From Diphasiastrum complanatum (lineage: Eukaryota; Streptophyta; Lycopodiopsida; Lycopodiales; Lycopodiaceae): 64,000 nt of DNA. A model generated the notes under the pieces. It did not search any database. It worked only from the letters and a program-made list of their open reading frames with translations, and was not told where the DNA came from. Positions 26,885-38,351 of the stretch are shown piece after piece. Both the position numbers and the translations under genes were made by a program. Numbering within the stretch: position 1 is the first letter of the stretch; the number at the start of each line of letters is the position of its first letter. The DNA is taken from NCBI GenBank assembly GCA_029204225.1, contig CM055099.1, positions 54,623,373 to 54,687,372 on the forward strand, given 5' to 3'.

Positions 26885-27934
26885 TGAAGAAACAAAGTGT
26901 TTCTAAATACAAAGCCTTGCTAGCTTACAGCCCCTCACCTGACAAATATGTTCGCGAACTCGAACATCTGGAGACACGAAACACGAAGAGTTTCGCGAAC
27001 ACGAAATTCAACGAAGATGAATCACGAATACGAACGATCCACGAACGAGATTCCCTTGCGGTCCTATACGAGAGAAAGATGGACGAGGTAAACGAAACCA
27101 ATGGTGGAAACGAAACTCGTTCTGTCCTCATGCTCCAAGGAGTACCACCAGAGATCACGCAAGTAACCAGAAGTACAGAGATCTGACCTGATGGCATGAC
27201 GTCACTAGATACTCCCTAAGTCGTGGCTAAACTGCCACTCTTGTAGTTCTCTGGTTAGTTGTAGATGGCTAGTTACTCTAATCTTAGATTTGCATAGAGA
27301 GACTGTACTTACTGAATAATACTTGACATATATCAGAACATGATACACATAGAGTGTAAGAACTAAGTGAAGAAGTCTGATGCTAGTAAGCAATCAAGAC
27401 GAACACAGACAGAAGCTCCACCTACGTGCAAGAAGATAATTCTGTCTAGGATCAGAAGATCCACTGTCCGCTAGTAAAGTGAGACTGATACTCATGAGAG
27501 AACCGTGTTTTCTCTCACACCAACGCACTGTGTGGATTCACATGCAGTGCCTTGAAGAAATCAGAGAGAATCAATATAGATTACTTTCTTGTGTGCATGA
27601 TCTCGAATGTGAATGCTTATGCTATTTTATGTCTGAGTTTTTCTTGTTCATTTTAAATTCCGCACTTTGGTTGAAACTTGTTGAATTTGTATTAATTGTA
27701 TGAACGTAGATCAGTAGTATTTGACTACACTCTGGAGGACTGTAGGAGTGACTCCGCTGGCAGTGCCCAGCGATTGCATCTGAACTCCATCCGAGTCTTG
27801 TAAGAGAGTCGTGACTGATTCGCCTTCTCAAAAGTTTCATGATCGCGCGAATTATTCTTCCTGTCATTCTCTTCAGTGGTATCAGAGCATATCACAATTT
27901 CAATCATGCTACCACGACTCAAAAGCCTCCTTTA
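26885..27934 (+). mobile_element. 5' LTR of copia-3
   Basis: Matches 36826-37880 over its whole length. It starts TGAAGA, and the partner LTR ends TCTTCA, a perfect 6-bp terminal inverted repeat; here the end has decayed to CTTTA. It is preceded by the 5-bp target duplication gaaga. Inside are many cgaac/TTCGCGAA words (26950-27030), a TGACGTCA palindrome (27197-27204) and, near its end (27877-27888), a copy of the primer-binding sequence. Confidence 0.92.
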
Positions 27935-27935
27935 G

Positions 27936-27947
27936 TGGTATCAGAGC
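27936..27947 (+). other. Primer binding site of copia-3
   Basis: TGGTATCAGAGC, complementary to the 3' end of plant initiator tRNA-Met, one base after the LTR end. An identical 12-mer 59 bp upstream (27877-27888) lies inside the LTR and is present, with one change, in the 3' LTR as well. Confidence 0.88.
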
Positions 27948-28049
27948 CAGTCACCCTGTCATATTCTGACATAGCCAAGAAGCTGGCAGATCCAGGAGGC
28001 CAAGCATTCAGACAATCAACCATCAACAAGAACCAGACTTCAAGAAGCA

Positions 28050-28871
28050 ATGGCTTCAATCAGTAGCATGCAGAGCAAGATTTGCACCATACTCGATTTT
28101 TCAGGATCTAACTTTCTAGCCTAGAAAGTTAAGACATCCTTGATACTCAAGGATGAAGGACTCTTCCCCTGGGTAGATGGCACCGAAGAAATGCCCACGA
28201 CAACAGGCAAGGAGCTACGCGAATGGAGGGAGAAAAATGACAAGGCAGTAGCCTTGCTGTCATCTTCCATCGAAGATAGCCTTACACTTGACCTGGCTAT
28301 ACTCTCCAAAGCCAAGGAGATGTGGGATGCACTGCTCACAAGATTTCAGACAAAATCAAGAAGTCAGATTATGATGCTGGAAGATCAGCTAACGAATCTG
28401 TAGTGGGATGGAAAAGATCTCACCTCTTTCACGAGAAAGATGAAGGATCTTTTTCTGTCACTACACAACTCTGGGGCAGAAAATGCAGTGTCAATTGAGA
28501 AGCAGCTCACATACTTGTTGAGAGCCTTACCCGGATCTTTCCAGACGACACGAACCCTGCTCCCGAAAGATCCTACCATGAACCTTGAAAAGGCGATTGT
28601 CGAGATTCGAGAGGAAGTCGAGGCCAGAGAACACCTTGATCACAAGGATGGTTCTGACCAAGCCCTCTATGGCAACCGAGAAAAATCAAATATTTCAAGC
28701 CTAAGAGGAAGTCAAATCAGAGGCAGGATCGTCACCAGCAAGCAGAGGGGACCAACAAGAGCAACTGGAAGACCAAAGGGAGGTCAAAATGACTTTGCAG
28801 ACAAGAAGACCTGCACAAGATGCAGAAGAGACGGGCACACAATAGATACCTGCTGGTATCCATTTCCATAA
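28050..28871 (+). pseudogene. copia-3 gag
   Basis: One continuous frame from ATG at 28050 to 28871 with in-frame TAG stops near 28122 and at 28401. The copia gag pattern is clear: ILDFSGSNFLA near the start, KAKEMWDALLTRFQ, a basic linker (about residues 210-250) and a CCHC knuckle, CTRCRRDGHTIDTC. The length of about 270 codons is normal for the family. It encodes the structural particle protein of the retrotransposon and is now non-functional because of the stops. Confidence 0.9.
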
Positions 28872-28983
28872 AAAGGCTCATGCAGCCATGGATTGCCACC
28901 AGAACCCAAGAAACAGATCAGCAAAGAATAGATAGGAGAACAACAACAATTCTTCCTATGTCAAGAAGCCTGAGAGCTCGAAG

Positions 28984-30120
28984 ATGGGCGAAGAAAGAAC
29001 GAACAAAAATTGTTTGATCGCCTACATCCGTGAAGATGTGCGTGCAGCATCGACGTTTGACAGACATGAGGTTATTCTAGATTCAGGAGCCACCTCGCAC
29101 TTCGTGACATCAAGACGAATCATGTCTGATTTCAGAAGTGCAGCTCCCTCAAGATTCATAGTTCTTGGAGATGGATCAAGACATCAAGTGAACGGTATTG
29201 GTTCACTCTGGCTCAACACCAATGGTAGAAACAGACGACTCGAAGACGGTCTGTTCATGCCAACTCTGCAACAAGACTTGCTCTCTGTAGCAAGAATAGC
29301 AGATGCAGAGATGCGTGTGACATTTTTTAGCGAAGCATGCAACGTGATTGACGTCAGCACCAGCACTCTCATATCTCAAGGCAGAAGGAAAGGCAACCTG
29401 TATCATCTGAAGGTGCGCCTACCTGAAGATCAAATGCATCAAACCCATGATGACTCGCCAGACACTCTGTGGCACAGAAGACTCTGTCACGTGAACTCAA
29501 TGGCATTGTACTAGGTAAGTCATCATGGAGCAATAGCAGGGGTCAGCATCTCAAATGCAACTAGTTCGACCACCTGTGATGCATGCTTGAAGGGCAAGAT
29601 GTCACAGACACCATTAGTCAAAGACTCCTATAGAACAACAAAGATTCTGGAGCTGGTACACTCTAACATCTATGGACCATTCAACGTGATCTCTGTGGGA
29701 GGTTTAAAATACTATATAATCTTCCTTGATGATTATAGCAAGTTTGTCAGAGTGTACTTTATTCAGAATAAATCTGAAGCACTCGATAAATTCACAGAAT
29801 ATGTGAATTAGGTAGAGAGATGCACAGGCAACAAAGTGAAGCAGATCAGAACAGATTGAGGTGGCGAATATATCTCGAATCGCTTCACTGACTTCTACAA
29901 TGATCATGGTATCATTCACAAAAGAACTGCAGCCTTCACACCGCAACACAATGGTGTTGCTGAACGAAAGAACAGGACCCCGATGGAAGCAGCCAGATGC
30001 ATGATGGCATACTCGGAAGCTCCAAGGGCACTATGGGCTGAAACAGTAGCTACAATTGCATACATCCAGAACAGGACAGGCAAATTTGGTGTTCCTCACA
30101 CGACACCACATGAGCTATTT
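28984..30120 (+). pseudogene. copia-3 protease, GAG-pre-integrase and integrase (interrupted)
   Basis: The protease active site VILDSGATSHFV and LGDGSRHQVNGIG are followed by LWHRRLCHVNS and, after stops, the integrase: LELVHSNIYGPF (the usual HSD reads HSN), a TD.GGEY motif with its Arg codon turned into TGA, and AERKNRT. The frame runs to PHELF at 30120, where foreign DNA starts. The integrase C-terminus resumes at about 34714 (RKPNLSHVRIFGCAAY). Confidence 0.9.
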
Positions 30121-31500
30121 GATTTGTATTTTTTTTTACCTTCCTAGCAAGCTATCAGACCTGTAAATTGATGGGTTGAGGCTTATGTTTCAATTCCATC
30201 AAGTTTGTAGCAATTTTGACTTCTAGAAACCAAGAAATCATGGTTCTCAGCCCATACTGCTTCATAGGATCTGTATGAAGGCTTGATGGAACTCTTTTTG
30301 ACCATTTCAGACTGTCAATTTTAGGCTTGGTTGAGTGTTTGCATGTTTTTGGATAGATTGGTCTAGAAAAAGTGCATCCTCCTACAGCTTAATTGGCTAT
30401 TCTGAACTTGCATGTGTGAATACTAGCTGGCAGGCTAGCGTGGCAAGTGTCTTGTTCATTGGGTCTCCCTCTGTACTAAGCTTTACAGCACCCAATTTGG
30501 TGTCCTGTAGCCAAAGATATGAGCATATAAAGTTTTGCAATTTTGTGTGCAAAATTGGCAAAATTTCCAATTGTTCTGATTGCATGCATGACAATTTCCT
30601 ATTTTGATGTACTGTGCTTGCATGGAATGTCTACATGTGGTTTCTCTGAGTGATTCTGGCATGCATGGGTTGGTTAGATATGTTTTGATTGGTCATACGC
30701 ATGTACTCTGACAGGTAGATACAAAACTAGATTTTATAGTTGACAATTTCCGTAACACTGAATTTTTATGTAAAAAGCTACAAGAGACTTTAGGGACCTT
30801 CTCACCTTGGAAGTGGTGGCCAAGGTTCTCCCATGGACATTTATAACCCTGTCAAATGGCTCAATTCTATCCTAAAACAAGACTCCATGCAATTGAAGAG
30901 CCATGTAAAGGACTTAACCTAAACAATTATATTTATTGATACATAAATGTTTGAATTACAAATATATATCAGAATAAAATGCCTAATTATTAGATCTAGT
31001 TGAATCGTCCCCATCCTGGCCATGGTCATCACACTCATGTGACTGCAATGCATGAGACTGAGACTGCGATACCTGCGTGCAACGAAGATCTATAAATTTT
31101 GTAAATGATGTTCGAGTGTTCGACCGAATGAATGTGGTGAAGTCAGAATATATGTTGAAACCATATCGTAAAGTAAAAAAATAGTTTATGTTGCATGTCT
31201 TGCATGCCTGATGGACATTAATGAAGTAAAATTAAGAATCGAACAGTGAATTGAATTTTCGATTTCGATTTCGATTGTTTAATAACTGACTATGATTTTT
31301 TATGAATTTTTAGAAAACGTAAAATTTAAATAAAAAAAATTAAAAGTGCGAAAATTTGGAATTTTTAGTTTTTGTCAATTTCTTGTAATATCTATGAAAT
31401 TGACTAAAAATAGTGATTTGACCATACTAGAGTCAATTTCAGTCAGTTTTTTGGTCAACAGTACTTCACTATGAGTTAATCAGATACTAACTAAATTTAA
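30121..31500. other. Non-coding part of the insertion inside copia-3
   Basis: No protein domain recognised. It precedes a gypsy-type gag start at 31526 and may be that element's LTR and leader. The 10-mer gatttgtatt at its left edge (30121-30130) recurs at 34691-34700 near the other edge of the insertion. Confidence 0.4.
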
Positions 31501-31525
31501 TAATTTCCAGGATAGATATATCGAG

Positions 31526-31950
31526 ATGGTCGAAGAAACTTCAAATCGGGCTACAAATCCAGGTGCACCATCTTATATGGTGATTTGTCAGCAATTGAGT
31601 ACGGCACTAAATGACATGAATAATCATAATCAGATGAGAGATCAGCAAATGGAGGTTCTTTTGAATCAAGTCAAATTGATGTCTTCACCCAATCTCGATT
31701 TTCAACCGAAGGTTTATTCGGGCGAGAAGAAGGAGAAGAAACCTAAGGTCGTCGAGGACTGGCTGGCCAAGTGGAGTAGTTACTTCAATTTGCACGGTGT
31801 TCCTGATGAGAAGAATTGAAAGTGTCATGCTGTTTTTATGCGGCAAAGCGTCATCGTGGTGGCGAGATTTACAGGTGAAGCCAACTATTTGGGATGCGTT
31901 TGCGGAAGTTTTCAGGAAAGCATCTGTAGTTGCTGATGATGTGGACTATA
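31526..31950 (+). pseudogene. Second gypsy gag fragment, cut by copia-4
   Basis: Begins with ATG and reads through VEDWLAKWSSYFNLHGVPD to a stop at 31819. After a frame change it continues with KASSWW-like and AFAEVFRKA to about 31945. The order (F..K.YSGEKK, then DWL..W..YF..H) parallels the gag at 25790-25980, so both are of one gypsy lineage. It ends where minus-strand copia-4 LTR-like DNA begins. Confidence 0.75.
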
Positions 31951-32205
31951 GTTAAGAAACATAGTTTAAACACCCAACCGAATCAATCACCACAACACAA
32001 CATCAAGTGCAACAAGACAATACAACCGAATAGCTCACCTCAAACTGTATATTCAACTACTCAGTAAGTACAAAGATAAAGTTACTTAAAAGCACTCAAA
32101 GGGCTTGTAAAAAAAGACGGCCTGATAATTCTAGAACTAAGCACACGTGGTGCCGTCAAAATAAGAAAGCACTGTATAAGTCGATCATTGCTATTTTAAC
32201 TCTCT
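31950..32205 (-). mobile_element. 3' LTR-like end of copia-4
   Basis: On the minus strand, a purine-rich tract (gatcgttgagggagagag, complement of about 32205-32222) follows the RNase H end. It is then followed by about 255 bp ending at agttaag/cttaact-like termini, with ttaaaat at one end and tttcttaact at the other. The short length and lack of a second copy leave the exact ends uncertain. Confidence 0.5.
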
Positions 32206-32292
32206 CCCTCAACGATCATCATCTCTCTTTATTTTAGAGTTTACTCTATTAATGGAACATACCTCCCTGATAGTATTACAAGTAAAAGCTTT

Positions 32293-34714
32293 TTACATAA
32301 CCAGATCTAAGCCAAGTTTGGCTCTGAAAATTTCAAACTTTCTTTTACTTAAAGCTTTCGTAAATATATCAGCAACTTGTAACAACGTAGAACAATGTAC
32401 AATACTTATATCTTCAGATTGTAGTTTCTCACGCACAAAGTGATATTTTACCTCAATATGTTTTGTCCTAGCGTGAAAGACATGATTCTTAGCCAAATGT
32501 ATTCCACTTTGACTATCACAGAAAATAACAGTAGGATTTACCTGCTTCATGCCAATCTCACATAACAACTTACGTAGCCAAACAGCTTCCTGGGTAGCAG
32601 AACTCAATGCTTTATATTCGGCTTCTGTAGAAGAAAGAAAAATAGTATCTTGCTTCTTGCTAGACCATGAAAAACAACGCTGCCAAAATTGAAGGCATAA
32701 CCTGTTGTTGACTTTCTATCATCTATACTTCATGCCCAATCAACGTCAACATAACCCTGCAACTTAGGTAAAGCACTTTGTCTTTTGTAGATTAGGCCAA
32801 GGTTAGGTGTACCTTTCACATACCTCAAAATCCTTTTTGCAGCTTTCCAATGGTCCATAGTGGGTGATGACATGAATTGGCTAATCAAAATTACAGCATA
32901 GCAGATATCAAAACGTGTAGTCGTAAGATATATCAAACTCCCAACAAGCTGACGAAATAGAGTAGCGTCAACATGTGCACTATCATCAATACGAGATAAT
33001 TTCTTACCAGCTTCGCAAGGGGTGATGGAAGGTTTGCACTCTGTCATGTGAAATCTCTCCAATACCTCGCCCACATACTTGTATCACTGCCAGTTTGCCA
33101 TACTTCGACACCCAAGCAGTAGTGCATAAGATCTAAATCTGTCATCTCAAACTGCTTGCATAGGTTGGCTTTGATAGAATGAGTGAGGTTCTCATCATTG
33201 CCCGTGATAATGATATCATCAACATAAAGTACAATCAAGGCAATGTTATCATCGTTTATAAGAACATAAAGATTGGATCTGAATTTGTTCTTACAGACCC
33301 ATGAGAAAAAAAGTAATTGTCAATGCATCCATACCATGCGTGTGGCATTTGCTTAAGGCCATAAAGTGCTTTGTGTAGTTTACATACCTTATGTTCTTGC
33401 CCTTTTGCCATGAAGCCCTGCGGTTGGACCATGTAAACTTCTTTCTCTAAGTCACCATTCAAAAATGTGAACTTCACATCCATTTGATGGATCTTCCACC
33501 CAAAATAAGATGCTAGGGCAATGATAAGGCATAGCATAGTCCACTTAGCCACTGGAGCAAATGTCTCTTCATAGTCAATTCCTTTGCTTTGCTCATAACC
33601 CTTCACTACTAGGCGTGCCTTATGCTTTGCTATCGTGCCATCCGCATGAAACTTTGTTCTAAACACCCATTTATTGTCAATGGATTTCTTTCCAAGTGGT
33701 AGATCAACCAACTCCCATGTATCATGCCTGTGGATGGATTCTATCTCCTCTTCCATTGCCCTTTGCCACTCTTTGTGATCTTTTGCCTCATCAAAGGTTG
33801 ATGGCTCTTGACACTTCAAAATGTCACTCATTAGGGCATAGTTCACATGATAACGATCGAGAGACTTCCTTTCCTGCGTTGATCTTCTCACTTCTCCTTG
33901 TGTGCTAGATCTTGGTTGATTTAGCTTTGCATCTTTAATGATCTTTTCATACCATTTTGGTATCTTAGATTCAGGTGATACACTACGTGGAGAGTATGTA
34001 TCCCAAGGAGTGTCTAAGTAATGTCTCTTACTTCCAACTGGTTTCTCCTTTATTGCTCCTATTGGCAAGTACCTCTCCCTAGGCTCTTGAATAGGTGGTG
34101 TCCTTTCATACTCACCCTCTCGACTCTCGTCTCTACGTGCATCATCTTGTGGAGCATCTTCTTCATCTTCTTCTTCCAAAATTGTGGAAAGTCTTTTGAT
34201 GCTTTCACCACTTGCATGGTCTTCATCTTCATACCTATGCGTCTCATCAAAGATCACATCTTTGCTAATGTGAATCTTGTTCATTACAGGATCAAAACAC
34301 CTGTATGCCTTCGTCCTCTCGTCATAATCGACGAAGATACACTTGATTGCTTTGGCATCAAGTTTTTTTTGCTCCTCCTTTGGCACATGTACATAGGCCT
34401 TACATCCAATGACACGAGACTTGTCTATTTTTGGCTTTATTCCTGTAAATGATCCTTCGGGAGTCACATTTGGAACCGCAACTATAGGACTCCTATTTTG
34501 CAAGAACGTTGCCGCACTGCACGCTTTCGACCAAAGTGAATCGGTCAAGCCCATTTTCTTTATCATGGAGTGTGCACTCTCCATAGTAGTCCTGTTTTCT
34601 CTTTCAGCTACACCATTACTATGCGGCGTGTGTGACTATGTGAATTGTCTTTTGATGTCGTGTTCCTTGCAAAAGTCCTCAAAATCATCAGATTTGTATT
34701 CGCCCCCTCTATCG
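32293..34714 (-). pseudogene. copia-4 pol remnant: integrase end, reverse transcriptase, RNase H
   Basis: Minus-strand Ty1/copia, truncated in integrase at DRGGEYKSDDFEDFC (about 34665-34714). The 33256-34584 frame carries the integrase C-terminus (FLQNRSPIVAVPN), an acidic linker and RT motifs WVFRTKF.ADGTIAKHKARL, GIDYEETFAPVAKW, QMDVKFTFLNGDL and LYGLKQMPHAWY. The catalytic box VLYVDDIIITGND is at 33044-33238. QLVGSLIYLTTTRFDICYAV and AAKRILRYVKGT follow, then RNase H (FCDSQSGIHLAKN, VADIFTKAL) at 32293-32607. Three frames are used, so it is inactive. It differs in lineage from copia-1 and copia-3. Confidence 0.93.
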
Positions 34715-36825
34715 ATAGAAAGCCCAACCTGTCTCATGTCAGAATATTTGGCTGTGCAGCATATGCACATATACCTGACAAGCTTCGCAAGAAGCTTGAT
34801 GAGAAAGCTGAGCAAGGATTTCTGGTAGGTTATGACAATAATTCATCATACTATAGAATCTACATGCCAGACACGAACACTATGAAAACGGTGAGAGATG
34901 TCAAATTTGACGAGAGCAGGACAATGGCCAACGAAGATCCTGTCAGCTATGAAGTTCTGGAGAGACAATACTATGACTTGCTGCCAACGCCAGAGGGAGC
35001 AGAGGACGAACACGAAAACAAAATTTTTTTAGTTGTCTCTCATTCGAACGATGAATCCAACGAAGATAGATTCGGAAGGCAACCTGCAGCAACAGTTCCT
35101 GTAAACCAAGACGGTTCCGGACCGAGCAGAGCAGACAAGGGCAAAGGCATAGTTGTTCCGGGAGGATCACCCAGAAGGTTGACAAGACCACAAAGAGCGC
35201 TAGCAAGATTTGTGCCTGGCAGCTCAGCTTCCACATCAGAAGAATTCTGCGGGTTCAGTGATGAACCACAAACATTCGAGGAGGCGATTGAAGGGCCAGA
35301 GAAGGACAAATGGATCCAAGCCATGAATGAAGATATGGAGTCAATGAGGAAGAACCAGGTATGGACGCTGGAGCCATTACCTCATAAGCGGAAGATTGTC
35401 AAGTGCAAATGGGTTTTCAAACTCAAATATGGACCAGACGGGAGTGTGACAAAATACAAGGCAAGACTGGTAGCGAAAGGTTTCTCTCAAAGATACGGTA
35501 TTGACTAATCTGAAATCTTCTCTCTTGTCGTCAAACATTCATCCCTACGTCTGCTTTTCGCATATGCAACAGCTTATGACCTCAGGATCCACATTGTGGA
35601 CGAGAAGACAGCCTTCTTGCATGGCAAATTAGACGAAGAGGTCTACATGGATAAACCCCCAGGATTCGTCTCAAATTCACTTCCTGACTATGTATGCAGA
35701 ATGCACAGAAGCATCTATGTTCTGAAGCAATCAGCCCAACAATGGTACAAAAAGTAAGATCAAGTCCTAAAATCATTGGAATTCAAGCCTCTATTGGTTG
35801 ACTCCAATGTGTATGTCAGAGTTACACATGGGCAGATTATCATAGTGGTTGTTTATGTGGATGACACTCTGATACTATGCAGGAGTGAACAGCTAATTGC
35901 TGAGGTGAAGACAGACAACTCGACACATTTCGAGATAGTGGATTTGGGAGAAGCCAGGTGTTACTTGGGCTTACAAAGGGAGGTAAGTTATATCTTCACT
36001 AGTCCAGATATATCTAGAAGATCCTAGAGGACTTTGGGATGCTGAACTGCAAAAGAGCAAACACTCCAATGCTCATAGGGACGGTTCTGACGAATGAAGA
36101 CTGTCCAAGGACTGAGGAAGAAAGAGAACAGATGCAGCTCACACCTTATAGGAGGATGATAGATTCACTGATGTACCTTGTAGGCAACACATGGCCTGAT
36201 ATTGCTTATGTAGTATTTAGGATGAGCCAATTCTGAATGAATCCAAGCTCGACACATTGGAAGATTGCAAAACAAATTTTGCAATATCTTCAATTAACGA
36301 GGGATTGCGGCTTGTGTTATTGTCGTGGTGCAGGTCTCAGGATACTTTCCTACAGCGATGTTAGTTGGGCATCTCTCAAGGACGAATGTAAAAGCATCTC
36401 AGGAGGATGCACCATTGCATCATGAGCAGCAGTTCTCCGGGTCAGCAAGAAGCAGACCGTTGTAGCCCAGTCATTCTGTGAAGCAGAATACGTAGCAGCA
36501 GCAAAAATGGCCAACAAAATAACTTGGCTAAGGCAGTTCCTGAACGAATTGGGCGAAACAAGGAACGAGCCACTGGTCTTGCAGATGGACAACACCTCTA
36601 CAATACACCTGACGAAAGATCCTGTGTTTCATTCCATAACAAAGCACATTGCAATCAAGTATCACTTGATCAAGGATCTGATTGAGAAGAAGATGATACA
36701 GACCACCATCATTGGAACGAAAGATATGGTTGCTGACATCTTTACAAAGGCTCTGGACAAAGGACTCTTTCAGAGGACAAGGATCAGTCTCAGGATCATA
36801 AAGCTACCATGCTTTGAGAGAGAGC
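34714..36825 (+). pseudogene. copia-3 integrase end, reverse transcriptase and RNase H
   Basis: Continues the element interrupted at 30120. RKPNLSHVRIFGCAAYAH is followed by a linker, then RT: VWTLEPLPHKRKIVKCKW, RLVAKGFSQRYGID, VDEKTAFLHGKLDEEVYM, the catalytic VVVYVDDTLIL near 35836-35870, and RNase H ending with MDNTSTIHLTKDP and VADIFTKALDKG. At least four premature stops (for example 35506-35508 and near 35756) and a frameshift disable it. The RT-RNase H sequence is close to that of copia-1, so both belong to one lineage. A purine-rich tract (gagagagag) precedes the 3' LTR. Confidence 0.92.
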
Positions 36826-37880
36826 TGAAGAAACAAAGTGTTTTTGAATACAAAGCCTTGCTAGCTTACAGTCCCTCTCCTGATGAATATGTTCGCGAAC
36901 TCAAACAGTTGGAGACATGAAACACAAAGAGTTTCGTGAACACAAAAGTCAACGAAGACGAAGACCAACGGTTCGCGAACACGAACAGTTTGCGAACACG
37001 AACGATCCACGAACGAGATTTCCTTGCGATCCTATATGAGAGAAAGACCAACGGTGGAAACGAAATCCGTTCTGTCCTCACGCTCCAAGGAGTACCACCA
37101 GAGATCACGCAAGTACCCAAAAGTATAGAGATCTGACCTGATGGCATGACGTCAGCAGATACTCCCTAGGTTGTGGCTAAATTGCCACTCTTGTATTCTC
37201 TGGTTAGTTGTAGATGGCTAATTACTCTAATCTTAGATTTGGATAGAGAGACTGTACTTACTGAATAATACTTGACATATATCAGAACATGATACACATA
37301 GAGTGTAAGAACTAAGTGAAGAAGTCTGATGCTAGTAAGCAATCAAGACGAACACAGACAGAAGCTCCGCCTGCGTGCGAGAAGATAATTTTGTCTAGGA
37401 TCAGAAGATCCACTATCCGCTAGTAAAGCGAGACTGATACTCGTGAGAGAACCGTGTTCTCTCTCACGCCAGTGCACTGTGTGGATTTGCATGCAGTGCC
37501 TTGAAGAAATCAGAGAGAATCAATATAGATTACTTTCTTGTGTGCATGATCTCAAATGTGAATGCTTATGCTATTTTATGTTTGAGTTTTTCTTGTTCAT
37601 TTTAAATTCTGCACTTTGGTTGAAACTTGTTGAATGTTGTATTAATTGTATAAATGTAGATCAGTAGTATCTGACTACACTCTAGAGGACTGTAGGAGTG
37701 ATTCCGCTAGTAGTGCCCAGCGATTGCATCTGAACTCCATCCGAGTCTTGTAAGAGATTCGTGACTGATTCACCTTCGCGAAAGTTTCGTGATCGCGACT
37801 GTTTCGCGAATTATTCTTTCTCTCATTCTCTTCAGTGGTATCGGAGCATATCATGCTATCACGATTCAACTCTCTCTTCA
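36826..37880 (+). mobile_element. 3' LTR of copia-3
   Basis: TGAAGA...TCTTCA ends, with the target duplication gaaga at 37881-37885. It includes the TGACGTCA palindrome at 37147-37154, more TTCGCGAA words than the 5' copy (for example near 36970-36990 and 37802), and an internal TGGTATCGGAGC at 37836-37847. Without the matching target duplication, that internal primer-site copy would make the LTR seem to end at 37834. Confidence 0.92.
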
Positions 37881-37885
37881 GAAGA

Positions 37886-38351
37886 AATGGAAGACGGGTG
37901 GCTGTACTTTCAAGGCACCAAGTGATTCTTCAATTCTTGCATTGATGTGTCCTTTAAGGATGAAACAATTTGTAGTAATTGTTGTTTTAATTCTACGGCT
38001 TTTGGACCTCACAATTTCGTTCACATGAATGGGCTCGTAGGCAACCAGGCCATGAATATTTTATTTGACGACAATTCTACGCATAATTTTATTAATGCTA
38101 AATTGGTGCAGAAGCTCAAGCTGGCAACCGCACCAAGTGACCACAAGTATGTGGTTAGGATGGCGGCACAGCAGGTCTGGGACCAGCTTGTCCCTCACTT
38201 ACCATTGAAGATTCAGGATTATGTAGATAGTTTTTCATTTCTAACCCTAGTTAATAAGTGAGAGGGATTGGCACCCTGTGTGTGTAAGTCCAACCCGATG
38301 ATCACATAGTTATTTGATTGATTAGTTAAAATTTAATAAAAGGACTTTAGG
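37886..38351 (+). pseudogene. Gypsy protease fragment (continuation of the gag at 25.6-26.9 kb)
   Basis: After the copia-3 target duplication the sequence reads into a retropepsin-like domain: MNGLVGNQAMNILFDDNST at the active-site position, then HNFINAKLVQKLKL, typical of plant gypsy elements. The active-site triplet reads DDN. The open frame ends at 38261. From about 38265 the DNA is unassigned until the inverted Helentron block at 38352. Confidence 0.75.

Noticed and set aside
34021-34452. 143-codon plus-strand frame
   Set aside because: Antisense shadow of the copia-4 integrase/RT frame.
36826-37834. 3' LTR ending at 37834 followed by a primer site, implying a tandem element
   Set aside because: Comparison with the 5' copy and the gaaga target duplication shows the LTR ends at 37880; the inner primer-like word is part of the LTR.
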